From Treponema sp. (GTDB lineage Bacteria; Spirochaetota; Spirochaetia; Treponematales; Breznakiellaceae), in contig JAIRNB010000081.1 in NCBI GenBank assembly GCA_031258265.1, positions 1 through 19,258 of the forward strand: a stretch of 19,258 nucleotides of DNA. Reading direction: 5' to 3'. A model generated the notes under the pieces. It was given only the letters and a program-made list of their open reading frames with translations, searched no databases and was not told the DNA's origin. Numbering within the stretch: the stretch's first letter is position 1; each line of letters begins with the position of its first letter. Made by a program: the position numbers and the translations under genes. Shown piece by piece: positions 7,070-14,577 of this stretch.

Positions 7070-9234
7070 TGACACAACAGGTAACATTGCAAATCGGCGG
7101 AAAGGATCTGATCCTGGAAACCGGCAGGATTGCGAAGCAGGCCAATGGCGCCGTCTTCGTTAGGTATGCGGGTTCAGCGGTTATTGCGACCGTCTGTTCT
7201 TCAAGGGAAGCCGTGGAGGGCTTGGATTATGTGCCCTTGACGGTGGACTACAACGAAAAATATTACGCCGCGGGGAAGATTCCCGGCGGTTTTATCAAAC
7301 GGGAAAGCCGCCCCAAAGATAAAGAAATTCTTGTATCCCGGCTTATTGACCGGCCTATGCGGCCCCTCTTTGAAAAGAGTTTTGGCCGGGAGATTCAGGT
7401 GGTTCCCACCACCCTTTCCGCGGATCAAATAAATCCGCCGGATATTCTGGCAATTATCGCCAGTTCCGCGGCGGTGCATATCTCCGATATTCCCTTTAAG
7501 GGCCCCATCGCCGGGGTAAGGATCTGCCAGGTGGACGGCCAGTTGGTGGTAAATCCCAGCTACCAGGAAATCGAAAAATCAACCCTGGAAATTATGGTGG
7601 CCGGTACGAAAGACGGAATCACCATGGTAGAGGGGGGGGCCAAAGAGGTAAGCGAAGACCTCATGGTGGAGGCTTTGGAAAAGGCCCATCAGGTGATTAT
7701 CGAATTTTGCGGCCTCCAGGAAAAACTCCGGGAACTGGCGGGAAAACCCAAGCTGCCCCTTGTTGAACAGAGCTGCCGCCTGGAGAACGCCGACGCCATC
7801 CGTGCCGCCGCCTATCCGCGGCTGGAGGAGGCCTGTTTCCTCAAGGGAAAACAGGAACGCCGGGAGGCTGCCGGCAGGATAAAGGCCGATACCGCCGGTC
7901 AATATTCCTCCCAGCTTGAAGACGAGACTCAGAAAAAGCTCTTTGACGCCCTCTTTGAGGAAATGGAATACCAGATTCTCCGTTCTTCGATTCTGAACAA
8001 GGGCCGCCGGGTGGACGGCCGCGGGACCGAGGACATACGGGATATTAGCTGCGAGGTGGGGATTCTCCCCAGGACCCACGGTTCGGCCCTGTTTACCCGG
8101 GGCGAGACCCAGGCCCTGGTGGTAACTACCCTGGGAACGGTCTTTGACGAGCAGATTTTTGACGACATTGAAGGGGATAAACGGGAGAATTTTATTCTCC
8201 ATTACAATTTCCCCCCCTATTCGGTGGGAGAAGTGGGACGCATGGGGACGGGCCGCCGGGAGATCGGTCACGGTAATCTGGCCCGCCGTTCCCTGGAAGC
8301 CATGGTCCCCAGCAAGGAAGAGTTTCCCTATACCGTCCGGGTGGTTTCGGAAATTATGGAATCCAACGGTTCCTCCTCCATGGCTACGGTCTGCGGGGGC
8401 ACCCTTTCCATGCTCCAGGCCGGGGTACCCATGAAGAAACCGGTGGCGGGGATTGCCATGGGGCTTATCACCGAGAGCAACGAACCGGGCAGTCCCTACG
8501 CGGTACTCTCCGATATTCTGGGGGAGGAAGATCACCTGGGGGATATGGACTTTAAGGTGGCCGGTACTGAGGACGGGATCACCGGTTTCCAGATGGATAT
8601 TAAGATCGCCGGGGTAAGTCCGGAGATCATGCGGAAAGCCCTGGATCAGGCCAAGCGGGGAAGGCTCCATATCCTTTCGATTATGAACAAGACTATCAAC
8701 AAGCCCGCGGCCGCTATCAGCGAATTCGCCCCTAAAATCGTTACCATGAGGATCGACGTGGACAAGATCGGCGCCCTCATCGGCCCCGGTGGAAAGAACA
8801 TCAAGGCCCTCTGCGAACAGTACAGCGTTACCATCAATACGGAAAATGACGGAACCGTGACTATCTATGGGAAGAACGCCAAGGATGCCGAAGAAGCGAA
8901 GATGGCGGTCCAGGGAATCGTTTCCGATCCGGAAACGGGCCGTGTTTACAACGGGGTGGTCAAACGGATCATGGATTTCGGCGCCTTTGTGGAGATTCTC
9001 CCCGGCAAGGAAGGGCTGGTACATATCAGCAAGCTTTCCCGCCAGCGGATCGCCCAGGTAACCGATGTGGTAAAGGAGGGGCAGGAAATTCCCGTTAAGC
9101 TCCTGGAAATCGACAAAATGGGCCGGCTTAACCTTTCCTACATCGACGCCATAGACCCCGGCGGGGCTTCCCCTTCCTCCGACGGAAGAGATTCGCCGGG
9201 CGGCCGTGAAGGCAGGGGGGGCCGCCGTTTCTAG
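7069..9234 (+). CDS. pnp: Polyribonucleotide nucleotidyltransferase (PNPase)
   Basis: PNPase is a trimeric 3'-to-5' phosphorolytic exoribonuclease of RNA decay. The 721-residue product has the full family layout: first RNase PH domain (about 1-230), helical linker, and second RNase PH domain (about 310-545) with RTHGSALFTRGETQALV and the SSSMATVCGG and DILGEEDHLGDMDFKV active-site blocks. A KH domain follows (about 550-615, GxxG as IGPGGKNIK) and then an S1 domain (about 625-695, GRVYNGVVKRIMDFGAFVEI). The tail after residue 700 is Gly/Arg-rich, ending GRGGRRF, a likely flexible RNA-binding extension. The ATG overlaps the rpsO stop codon by one base (TAATG), the conserved rpsO-pnp arrangement with translational coupling. 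Confidence 0.97.
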   Translation: MTQQVTLQIGGKDLILETGRIAKQANGAVFVRYAGSAVIATVCSSREAVEGLDYVPLTVDYNEKYYAAGKIPGGFIKRESRPKDKEILVSRLIDRPMRPLFEKSFGREIQVVPTTLSADQINPPDILAIIASSAAVHISDIPFKGPIAGVRICQVDGQLVVNPSYQEIEKSTLEIMVAGTKDGITMVEGGAKEVSEDLMVEALEKAHQVIIEFCGLQEKLRELAGKPKLPLVEQSCRLENADAIRAAAYPRLEEACFLKGKQERREAAGRIKADTAGQYSSQLEDETQKKLFDALFEEMEYQILRSSILNKGRRVDGRGTEDIRDISCEVGILPRTHGSALFTRGETQALVVTTLGTVFDEQIFDDIEGDKRENFILHYNFPPYSVGEVGRMGTGRREIGHGNLARRSLEAMVPSKEEFPYTVRVVSEIMESNGSSSMATVCGGTLSMLQAGVPMKKPVAGIAMGLITESNEPGSPYAVLSDILGEEDHLGDMDFKVAGTEDGITGFQMDIKIAGVSPEIMRKALDQAKRGRLHILSIMNKTINKPAAAISEFAPKIVTMRIDVDKIGALIGPGGKNIKALCEQYSVTINTENDGTVTIYGKNAKDAEEAKMAVQGIVSDPETGRVYNGVVKRIMDFGAFVEILPGKEGLVHISKLSRQRIAQVTDVVKEGQEIPVKLLEIDKMGRLNLSYIDAIDPGGASPSSDGRDSPGGREGRGGRRF

Positions 9235-9245
9235 GCGGCCGGCCG

Positions 9246-9677
9246 GTGGTAAAGGTACTAACGCAAGACCCGGCGATTCCCCTGCCCCGGTATGAAAGCG
9301 GGGGGGCGGTGGGGATGGATTTACGGGCATCTTTGGGGGAGGATGTTGTTATTCTCCCCCTGGGGCGGGCGCTTATTTCCACCGGAATCAGGCTGGAAAT
9401 TCCTGAAGGCTGCGAAGCGCAGGTCCGGCCCCGGTCCGGTTTGGCTGTTTCCCGGGGGGTTACGGTACTCAATTCCCCGGGGACTATTGATTCTGATTAC
9501 CGGGGGGAGATCAAGGTTGTTCTTATCAACCTGGGCTCCGAATCCTTTACGGTCAAGAATGGGGACCGGATCGCCCAACTAGTTTTTTCCCCGGTTATTC
9601 GCGCGGTCCTTGAACCTGTGCCGGCCTTGAGTGAAACTTCACGGGGTTCCGGCGGTTTTGGTTCCACCGGGCGTTAA
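9246..9677 (+). CDS. dut: dUTP diphosphatase
   Basis: dUTPase hydrolyses dUTP to dUMP and pyrophosphate, keeping uracil out of DNA and feeding dTMP synthesis. The 143-residue protein shows all five motifs of the trimeric family: AVGMDLRA (I), PRSGLA (II), GTIDSDYRGEIKVVLIN (III), NGDRIAQLVFSPV (IV) and the C-terminal P-loop-like RGSGGFGSTGR (V). The start is GTG at 9246, eleven bases after the pnp stop. No strong Shine-Dalgarno is present beyond the GC-rich GGCGGCCGG, so translation probably depends on coupling to pnp. Confidence 0.95.
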   Translation: MVKVLTQDPAIPLPRYESGGAVGMDLRASLGEDVVILPLGRALISTGIRLEIPEGCEAQVRPRSGLAVSRGVTVLNSPGTIDSDYRGEIKVVLINLGSESFTVKNGDRIAQLVFSPVIRAVLEPVPALSETSRGSGGFGSTGR

Positions 9678-9710
9678 TCGAATTCTTCCGAAGGTTCACC
9701 GGAGGTATGC

Positions 9711-10979
9711 GTGGATAATTCCCGTTCCATTTCCTGGACCTTGTTCCGCTACATCGTTACCGAAGCCCTGTTTTCGTTTCTTGTTTCTTTCCTCTTTTTT
9801 TTCATCATCTTTTTTGTGAACCAGCTTCTCCTTCTGGCCCAGGAAATTCTTACCAAGCGGGTGCCTGTCAGGGAAGTTGCCCTGCTGGTTTTTTTCGCCC
9901 TTCCCTCGGTGGTTGCCCTTTCGGCCCCCTTCGCGTCCATGGTGGGCCTCCTTATGACCGTGGGCCGTATGACCAGTGATAATGAAATCCTTGTCATGCT
10001 AAGTTCCGGGCTTTCCTACCGGATCATTTTTCTGCCCGCCATGGCTGTGGGTGTGCTTATTTCCCTGTTTTCTTTTCTGGCAAACGATGTACTTCTTCCC
10101 ATGGGGACCATACAGTTCAACAGGCTTTACCGCCGCATTTTGGTCTCCACTCCGGCCCTGGAACTGGAGGCCAATTCGGTTAAACGTTTTAAGGACACGA
10201 TCATCGTTACTGGGGAGGTGTCGGGTAATTCCATTGAAAATGTGCTGATCCTGGACCGTACCGGCGGCGGCGAGCGGCGGATAATTCTGGCAAAAAACGC
10301 CGAACTCCGGGACCGGGGAAGGGAGGGACTCAGTCTGGATTTGGACACCGCCTTTATTCAATCTTCCAAGGAGACCGCCCGCCTCGATTACGATTACGCC
10401 GCCACTTCGTTTCTCCGTTATTGGGTCCCCCAGGAGGATCTTATTCAGGCGGTTTCTTCGATTACCCCCCGGGAAATGAGTTCCGCCGATGTGCTAAAGG
10501 AGATACAAAAGAAAAGGATCAGTCTTAATACCCTCCTGGAAGAACGGCTGAACAGGATCAGTTCCCATGCCATGAAATATGAACAGAGCCTTCGCCAGGG
10601 GCCCGATCATGAAAGCTGGAACCGCCGCGCTTCCCAAACCGCGGAGCTGCAGCGGGAGATTCTTACCTACCGGTCCATGCGGAGGGACCGTTCCCTGTTT
10701 TATTATCTATTGGAATACTACAAGAAATTTTCTATTCCCCTGGGGGCCTTTTCCTTTGTGTTTCTTTCGGTGGCCCTGGGGCTGCTGGCTAAAAAAAGCG
10801 GCCAGACCGTGGGCTTTATCATCGGCCTTATCATCGCTGTTTTATATTGGGCCCTGCTCCTGGGCGGACAAACCATGGGGATTAGGATGGGTTTTTCCCC
10901 CTTCTGGTCCATGTGGACTCCCAATATTCTGGCCATGGTGGTGGGACTCATCCTCTGCGCCATTAGGATTCGCAAATGA
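9711..10979 (+). CDS. lptF: LptF/YjgP-type inner-membrane permease
   Basis: LptF and LptG form the transmembrane part of the LptB2FG ABC transporter, which extracts lipopolysaccharide from the inner membrane. The 422-residue product has three N-terminal hydrophobic helices, including FLVSFLFFFIIFFVNQLLLL. A periplasmic beta-rich domain follows (about 130-235), and three C-terminal helices begin at FSIPLGAFSFVFLSVALGLL. A charged helical insert of about 60 residues (about 255-325, rich in Glu/Arg/Gln) precedes the second membrane block and makes the protein longer than typical LptF. The start is GTG at 9711 with GGAGG at 9701-9705; an ATG at 9707 is out of frame. Pairing with lptG supports the call. 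The cargo is uncertain, since many treponemes lack classical lipopolysaccharide. Confidence 0.87.
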   Translation: MDNSRSISWTLFRYIVTEALFSFLVSFLFFFIIFFVNQLLLLAQEILTKRVPVREVALLVFFALPSVVALSAPFASMVGLLMTVGRMTSDNEILVMLSSGLSYRIIFLPAMAVGVLISLFSFLANDVLLPMGTIQFNRLYRRILVSTPALELEANSVKRFKDTIIVTGEVSGNSIENVLILDRTGGGERRIILAKNAELRDRGREGLSLDLDTAFIQSSKETARLDYDYAATSFLRYWVPQEDLIQAVSSITPREMSSADVLKEIQKKRISLNTLLEERLNRISSHAMKYEQSLRQGPDHESWNRRASQTAELQREILTYRSMRRDRSLFYYLLEYYKKFSIPLGAFSFVFLSVALGLLAKKSGQTVGFIIGLIIAVLYWALLLGGQTMGIRMGFSPFWSMWTPNILAMVVGLILCAIRIRK

Positions 10980-12040
10980 TTTTAGACCGTTATCTGGTTA
11001 AGCAGTTTTCCCCTATTTTTGTTGTCGCTTCGGCCATGTTTATCCTCCTCCTGGCCCTTATCGATCTCTTTGCCAATATTTTCCGTTACCTTAATTACCA
11101 GGTGCCGGTACGGGAGATTCTCAGGATTAGTCTTTTTTACCTGCCCAAGTGCTTTTCCTATGCCCTTCCCATTTCCCTTCTTTTTGCCAGCGCCTATACC
11201 CTGGGGGACCTTTACGCCAGAAACGAGTTGACCTCCGTTTTTTCTTCCGGTATTCCCTTTTGGCGTTTCAGTCTGCCCCTGGTGATTATCGGGATTCTTT
11301 CTTCGGTTTTTGCCTTTTGCTTTGAAGATATTGTTGTTATTCCGGCTTTACGGATTAAAAATTCCCTTTCCCGCCAGTATTTGCGCCAGGAACGGAAGGA
11401 AAGTAATTCCGATGTGGTGATCAAAACCAGGAGGGGGAATCTGATCTATTCGGTGGATTATTTTGATTCTAACGCCCTGGTACTTAACGGCCTGAGTATC
11501 GTGGAGCAGAATGATGACGGCGGCTTTATTTCCCATATCCGTTCCCCCAAGGCCGTCTGGACCGGTGAATACTGGCTCCTTTCCGATGCCCTGATATACC
11601 GCTGGGAAGGAGATTTGCTGCGGGTCCGGCCCCTGGAGGAGACCAGCATCTACCGGGAACATCCCGACACCTTCCGCCGTAACGCTGTGGAGGTGGAGGA
11701 CCTTGGTTTTTGGGACGCCCGGCTTTTGGTGGAGGACCTTAAAACCGCCGGGCTTCCCTTTATCCGGGCCCTGTCGGATTACTACCACCGTTTTTCTTTC
11801 TCTACTGTAAGTTTGGTAGTAATGGTACTTTCTATTTCCATGGGGGGGCGTTTCAGAAAAAATATTCTCCTTATGAGCCTTCTGGCAAGCCTTTCCGTGG
11901 CGGTGGTGTTTTACGTCATGGAGATGATCACCATGATGATGGCCCGGCTGGGCTATATTCCCCCCCTGGCGGGGGCGTGGTTTCCGGTGGGAACCTTTAT
12001 TGCCATAGGGCTTTTGCTGCTGGGTAGTGTAAAAACATGA
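10976..12040 (+). CDS. lptG: LptG/YjgQ-type inner-membrane permease
   Basis: This is the second YjgP/YjgQ-family subunit, expected to pair with the preceding protein in an ABC export complex powered by a separately encoded LptB. The 354-residue length is normal. The N-terminus MILDRYLVKQFSPIF leads into a first membrane helix rich in Leu/Ile. Two more helices follow by residue 125, then a periplasmic domain (about 130-260). A C-terminal helix trio starts near FSFSTVSLVVMVLSISMGG, where lumen-edge residues SMGGRFRKN resemble the family's G-x-R loop. The start ATG overlaps the lptF stop in an ATGA arrangement, indicating coupled, stoichiometric translation. It is the last gene of the upstream operon, and a 151-base spacer follows. 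Confidence 0.86.
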   Translation: MILDRYLVKQFSPIFVVASAMFILLLALIDLFANIFRYLNYQVPVREILRISLFYLPKCFSYALPISLLFASAYTLGDLYARNELTSVFSSGIPFWRFSLPLVIIGILSSVFAFCFEDIVVIPALRIKNSLSRQYLRQERKESNSDVVIKTRRGNLIYSVDYFDSNALVLNGLSIVEQNDDGGFISHIRSPKAVWTGEYWLLSDALIYRWEGDLLRVRPLEETSIYREHPDTFRRNAVEVEDLGFWDARLLVEDLKTAGLPFIRALSDYYHRFSFSTVSLVVMVLSISMGGRFRKNILLMSLLASLSVAVVFYVMEMITMMMARLGYIPPLAGAWFPVGTFIAIGLLLLGSVKT

Positions 12041-12083
12041 TTGGGGCCCTTCCGGGCAAACAGGTTGTTTTGGAAGACTTGTA

Positions 12084-12137
12084 AGCCAAGCAAAGCTTAG
12101 CAGCCAAGCTTCGTTTGGCAGCCAGGCGAAACTTGAC
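12084..12137. repeat. Three tandem 18-bp units upstream of rhaB
   Basis: Three contiguous, imperfect 18-bp units are AGCCAAGCAAAGCTTAGC (12084-12101), AGCCAAGCTTCGTTTGGC (12102-12119) and AGCCAGGCGAAACTTGAC (12120-12137). They share AGCCA at the start and C at the end. Units 1 and 2 contain small inverted repeats (AAGC/GCTT; GCCAA/TTGGC). The third unit runs into a TTGACA hexamer, so the array abuts a candidate promoter. It may be a regulator-binding array or part of a dispersed repeat. Confidence 0.65.
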
Positions 12138-12160
12138 AAACCAATCGGGTTTTGTAAAAA
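12133..12160 (+). promoter_or_regulatory. Candidate sigma-70-type promoter for rhaB-rhaD
   Basis: A perfect -35 hexamer TTGACA (12133-12138) is followed after 16 bases by TAAAAA (12155-12160), a 4/6 match to the -10 consensus. A better -10 match, TAGAAT (12167-12172), lacks a suitable -35. The position, 30-60 bases before rhaB and after the 3' end of lptG, suits the start of a separate rhamnose transcription unit. Confidence 0.4.
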
Positions 12161-12191
12161 GCGCGTTAGAATAAATAAGGATAGAAAATGA

Positions 12192-13568
12192 ATGAACAAG
12201 AAAAATTATTATCTTGCCATTGACATGGGCGCCTCCGGGGGAAGACACATCCTGGGGCATGTGGAGGATGAAAAGCTCATCCTGGAGGAGATTCACCGTT
12301 TTTCCAATGCCCCCCGGCGGAAGGGGGATTCCCTAACCTGGGATACGGAGGGACTCTTCCGTGAAATTGCGGCGGGAATTAAACGCTGCGGCGTCCTGGG
12401 AAAATCTCCCAATTACATCGGCATAGATACCTGGGGGGTCGATTATGTCCTTGCCGGAAAAAACGGGAAAATTCTGGAACCGGCTTATTCCTACCGGGAC
12501 TCCCGGACCGCCGCCTATCTCGATACCCCCCTTCCCTTTGAGGAACTCTACGCCGTTACCGGCACTGCCCGGCAGCCCTTTAATACCCTGTATCAGCTTT
12601 TAGCCGACAAGGCGGCGGGAAGGCTGGATGACGCCGCAGCCCTGTTTTTTTTGCCTGAATATTTTTCCCGGCGCCTGACCGGAGACCCCGGGGGAGAAAG
12701 AAGCAGCGAATATACGGTGGCCTCCACGTCCGGGCTTATGGACGCGGAAAAACGGTCCTGGGCCTTCCCCATTATTGAACGGCTGGGCCTTCCCCCGGCC
12801 CTGTTTGCTCCCCCCCGGGAACCGCCTTACCCGGCGGGGCCCCTGGAGAAAAAACTGGCGGAGGAGACGGGCTGCGGCGCGGAGGTTCTCATGGTGGCAA
12901 GCCACGATACCGCCTCCGCGGTTTCCGTCACCGGCGAAGACGACCTGTATATAAGTTCCGGCACCTGGAGTCTTTTAGGTATCCAGTCATCCCCTATTTT
13001 AACGGAGGCCGCCCGGAGCGCGGGTTACACTAACGAGGGGGCCCTTAATGGCAGGGTTCGTTTTTTAAAAAATATCATGGGCCTTTGGGTGCTTCAGCAG
13101 ACCCGGCATGAATTGGGCGATGCCTACAGTTTCGCGGAATTAGAATCCATGGCCAGGGAGGCGGAGGGAAAAAACGCGAATATTCAGCCCATTGATATTA
13201 ACCTTCCCCGTTTTTTGAATCCCCCTTCCATGATAAATGAAATTAAAGACGAGTACCGCGGCGGTTCCTGGATTCCCGGAGATCCCGGTGAACTGGCCTA
13301 TTGTATTTATCTGAGTCTTGCCTCAAGCTATAAAAGGGCCGTAGATGATCTGGAAGCCATTACCGGGAAAAAATACCCGGTTATCTCGATCATCGGCGGA
13401 GGCAGTAAAGACGCCTTTCTTAACAGCCTTAGCGCCAGGTATACCGGCAGGGAGATTCACGCCGGGCCTTCCGAGGCGACGGCCATTGGAAACATCCTCC
13501 TGCAGATGCGCTATGCGGGGGAGGGGCGGCCCCGGAGGGGTTTTACCGAAACGGTAATAAAACTATGA
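12192..13568 (+). CDS. rhaB: Rhamnulokinase
   Basis: RhaB phosphorylates L-rhamnulose to L-rhamnulose 1-phosphate with ATP, in the cytosolic rhamnose pathway. The 458-residue protein is a FGGY-family kinase. Its N-terminal phosphate-binding loop is YLAIDMGASGGRH, and a substrate/catalytic segment IGIDTWGVDYVL lies near residues 76-87. YRDSRTAAY and the RhaB-type TGTARQPFNTLYQLLADK follow. A C-terminal nucleotide-binding half has YISSGTWSLLGIQ and ISIIGGGSKDAFLNSL. AAGGA at 12177-12181 lies ten bases before ATG 12192. A second ATG at 12188, out of frame, opens an 11-codon frame overlapping the start. The next gene, rhaD, is the following pathway step; no rhaA isomerase or transporter is in the window. 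Confidence 0.94.
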   Translation: MNKKNYYLAIDMGASGGRHILGHVEDEKLILEEIHRFSNAPRRKGDSLTWDTEGLFREIAAGIKRCGVLGKSPNYIGIDTWGVDYVLAGKNGKILEPAYSYRDSRTAAYLDTPLPFEELYAVTGTARQPFNTLYQLLADKAAGRLDDAAALFFLPEYFSRRLTGDPGGERSSEYTVASTSGLMDAEKRSWAFPIIERLGLPPALFAPPREPPYPAGPLEKKLAEETGCGAEVLMVASHDTASAVSVTGEDDLYISSGTWSLLGIQSSPILTEAARSAGYTNEGALNGRVRFLKNIMGLWVLQQTRHELGDAYSFAELESMAREAEGKNANIQPIDINLPRFLNPPSMINEIKDEYRGGSWIPGDPGELAYCIYLSLASSYKRAVDDLEAITGKKYPVISIIGGGSKDAFLNSLSARYTGREIHAGPSEATAIGNILLQMRYAGEGRPRRGFTETVIKL

Positions 13569-13581
13569 CGGGCCGGCATAT

Positions 13582-13619
13582 TGGACTTGTTCAAAAACTT
13601 CAGTTTTTGAACAAGTCTA
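13582..13619. repeat. Dispersed palindrome family, copy b (loop TTCA), between rhaB and rhaD
   Basis: A 17-bp stem with one G-T pair (5' arm 13582-13598, 3' arm 13603-13619) encloses a TTCA loop. The core arm is GTTCAAAAAC. The outer arm here reads GACTT/AAGTC, differing from the other copies yet still paired. It sits inside the rhaBD transcription unit, so in RNA it could stabilise the rhaB 3' end or partly attenuate rhaD. The T-poor downstream sequence argues against a strong terminator. Confidence 0.8.
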
Positions 13620-13639
13620 TTTTAGATGGGAGGAAGTAA

Positions 13640-14455
13640 ATGGGCGGAATACTCAAGGCCCCTTTCATGAAAGAACTTATCAGGACCTGCGGTACGATGT
13701 TTCGCCTGGGCTGGAACGAGCGGAACGGGGGTAACATCAGCGTTATCGTAGACGGGAAAGAGGCGGCGAAGTATCTGGATACGGCGGTATCCCTGCGGAG
13801 TTTTGATCTGGATATTGACGCGGCGGAACTGGAACACAGGATCTTTGCCGTCACCAGGACGGGGAGTTATTTTAGAAATGTAAAGACCGATCCGGAGTAC
13901 AACCTAGGGCTTATCAGGATTGACCGGGGCGGTAAAAGCGCGTCCCTGCTCTGGGGGTTTTCCGGCGGCGGGGCCCCCACATCGGAGCTGTCCAGCCACC
14001 TCCGCAGTCATATTGTGCGGCTCCGGCAGGATAAAAACCACCGTGTTGTAACGCACTGCCATGCCACCAATACCCTGGCCATGACCTTTGTTCATCGTCT
14101 GGATGACAGGGACTTTACCCGGACTCTCTGGAAGATGATGACCGAATGTATCATTGTGTTTCCCGAAGGGGTGGGGGTGCTGCCCTGGATGATCTGCGGC
14201 AACGATGAAATAGGCCGGGTTACGGCGGAAAAAATGGAGAAATACCGGGTCTGTATTTGGGCCCAGCATGGTATCTTTGCCGCGGGCGGCAGCCTTGACG
14301 AGGCCCTGGGTCTTATCGAAGCGGTGGAGAAGGCGGCCCACATTTATCTCAAGGTGATGAACAGCAGGATTCTCCAGTCAATTACCGATGTTGAACTTGG
14401 GAAACTGGCGGAAGCCTTTGGTCTTAATTACCGGAGGGATTTTTTGGATCTGTGA
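13640..14455 (+). CDS. rhaD: Rhamnulose-1-phosphate aldolase
   Basis: RhaD is a zinc-dependent class II aldolase that splits L-rhamnulose 1-phosphate into dihydroxyacetone phosphate and L-lactaldehyde. The 271-residue length is typical. It carries the family's LGWNERNGGNIS segment near residues 23-34, the TSEL block supplying the catalytic Glu (near 115), the HCHATN metal-ligand pair (near 139-144) and a third metal His in WAQHGIF (near 211). GGGAGG at 13628-13633 lies six bases before the ATG. It directly follows rhaB, separated by a palindrome, and the pair forms a minimal rhamnose module. The lactaldehyde product would need a further reductase or dehydrogenase. Confidence 0.94.
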   Translation: MGGILKAPFMKELIRTCGTMFRLGWNERNGGNISVIVDGKEAAKYLDTAVSLRSFDLDIDAAELEHRIFAVTRTGSYFRNVKTDPEYNLGLIRIDRGGKSASLLWGFSGGGAPTSELSSHLRSHIVRLRQDKNHRVVTHCHATNTLAMTFVHRLDDRDFTRTLWKMMTECIIVFPEGVGVLPWMICGNDEIGRVTAEKMEKYRVCIWAQHGIFAAGGSLDEALGLIEAVEKAAHIYLKVMNSRILQSITDVELGKLAEAFGLNYRRDFLDL

Positions 14456-14497
14456 TCGCCCGTTGGGCCGCGCGTCCTGCCCCGGCTAAAACGGAGG

Positions 14498-14514
14498 CGT
14501 GTTAGTTTAACACG
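14498..14514. promoter_or_regulatory. Small palindrome in the rhaD-tgt gap
   Basis: The arms CGTGTTA and TAACACG enclose a 3-base loop (GTT). The 122-base gap 14456-14577 otherwise shows only a -10-like TATATT at 14568-14573, five bases before the tgt ATG. The palindrome could be an operator or a transcript-end hairpin; no T-tract follows it. Confidence 0.3.
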
Positions 14515-14577
14515 GGGAATTTGCCGGCCTTATGCGCGGGGTCTCGAATAAAAAGTGTTTTTACGTTATATTAACTG

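Noticed and set aside
7579..9330. Minus-strand open frame of 583 codons opposite pnp and dut
   Set aside because: It is antisense to two well-supported genes, with no recognisable motif or ribosome site. It is a shadow of third-position GC bias.
12044..12060. Terminator after lptG (GCCC-TTCC-GGGC)
   Set aside because: The stem has four base pairs and no T-tract follows.
12188..12223. Out-of-frame 11-codon ORF overlapping the rhaB start as a regulatory leader peptide
   Set aside because: It overlaps the start by four bases only by chance of ATGAATG; no rhamnose-related or attenuator structure supports a role.
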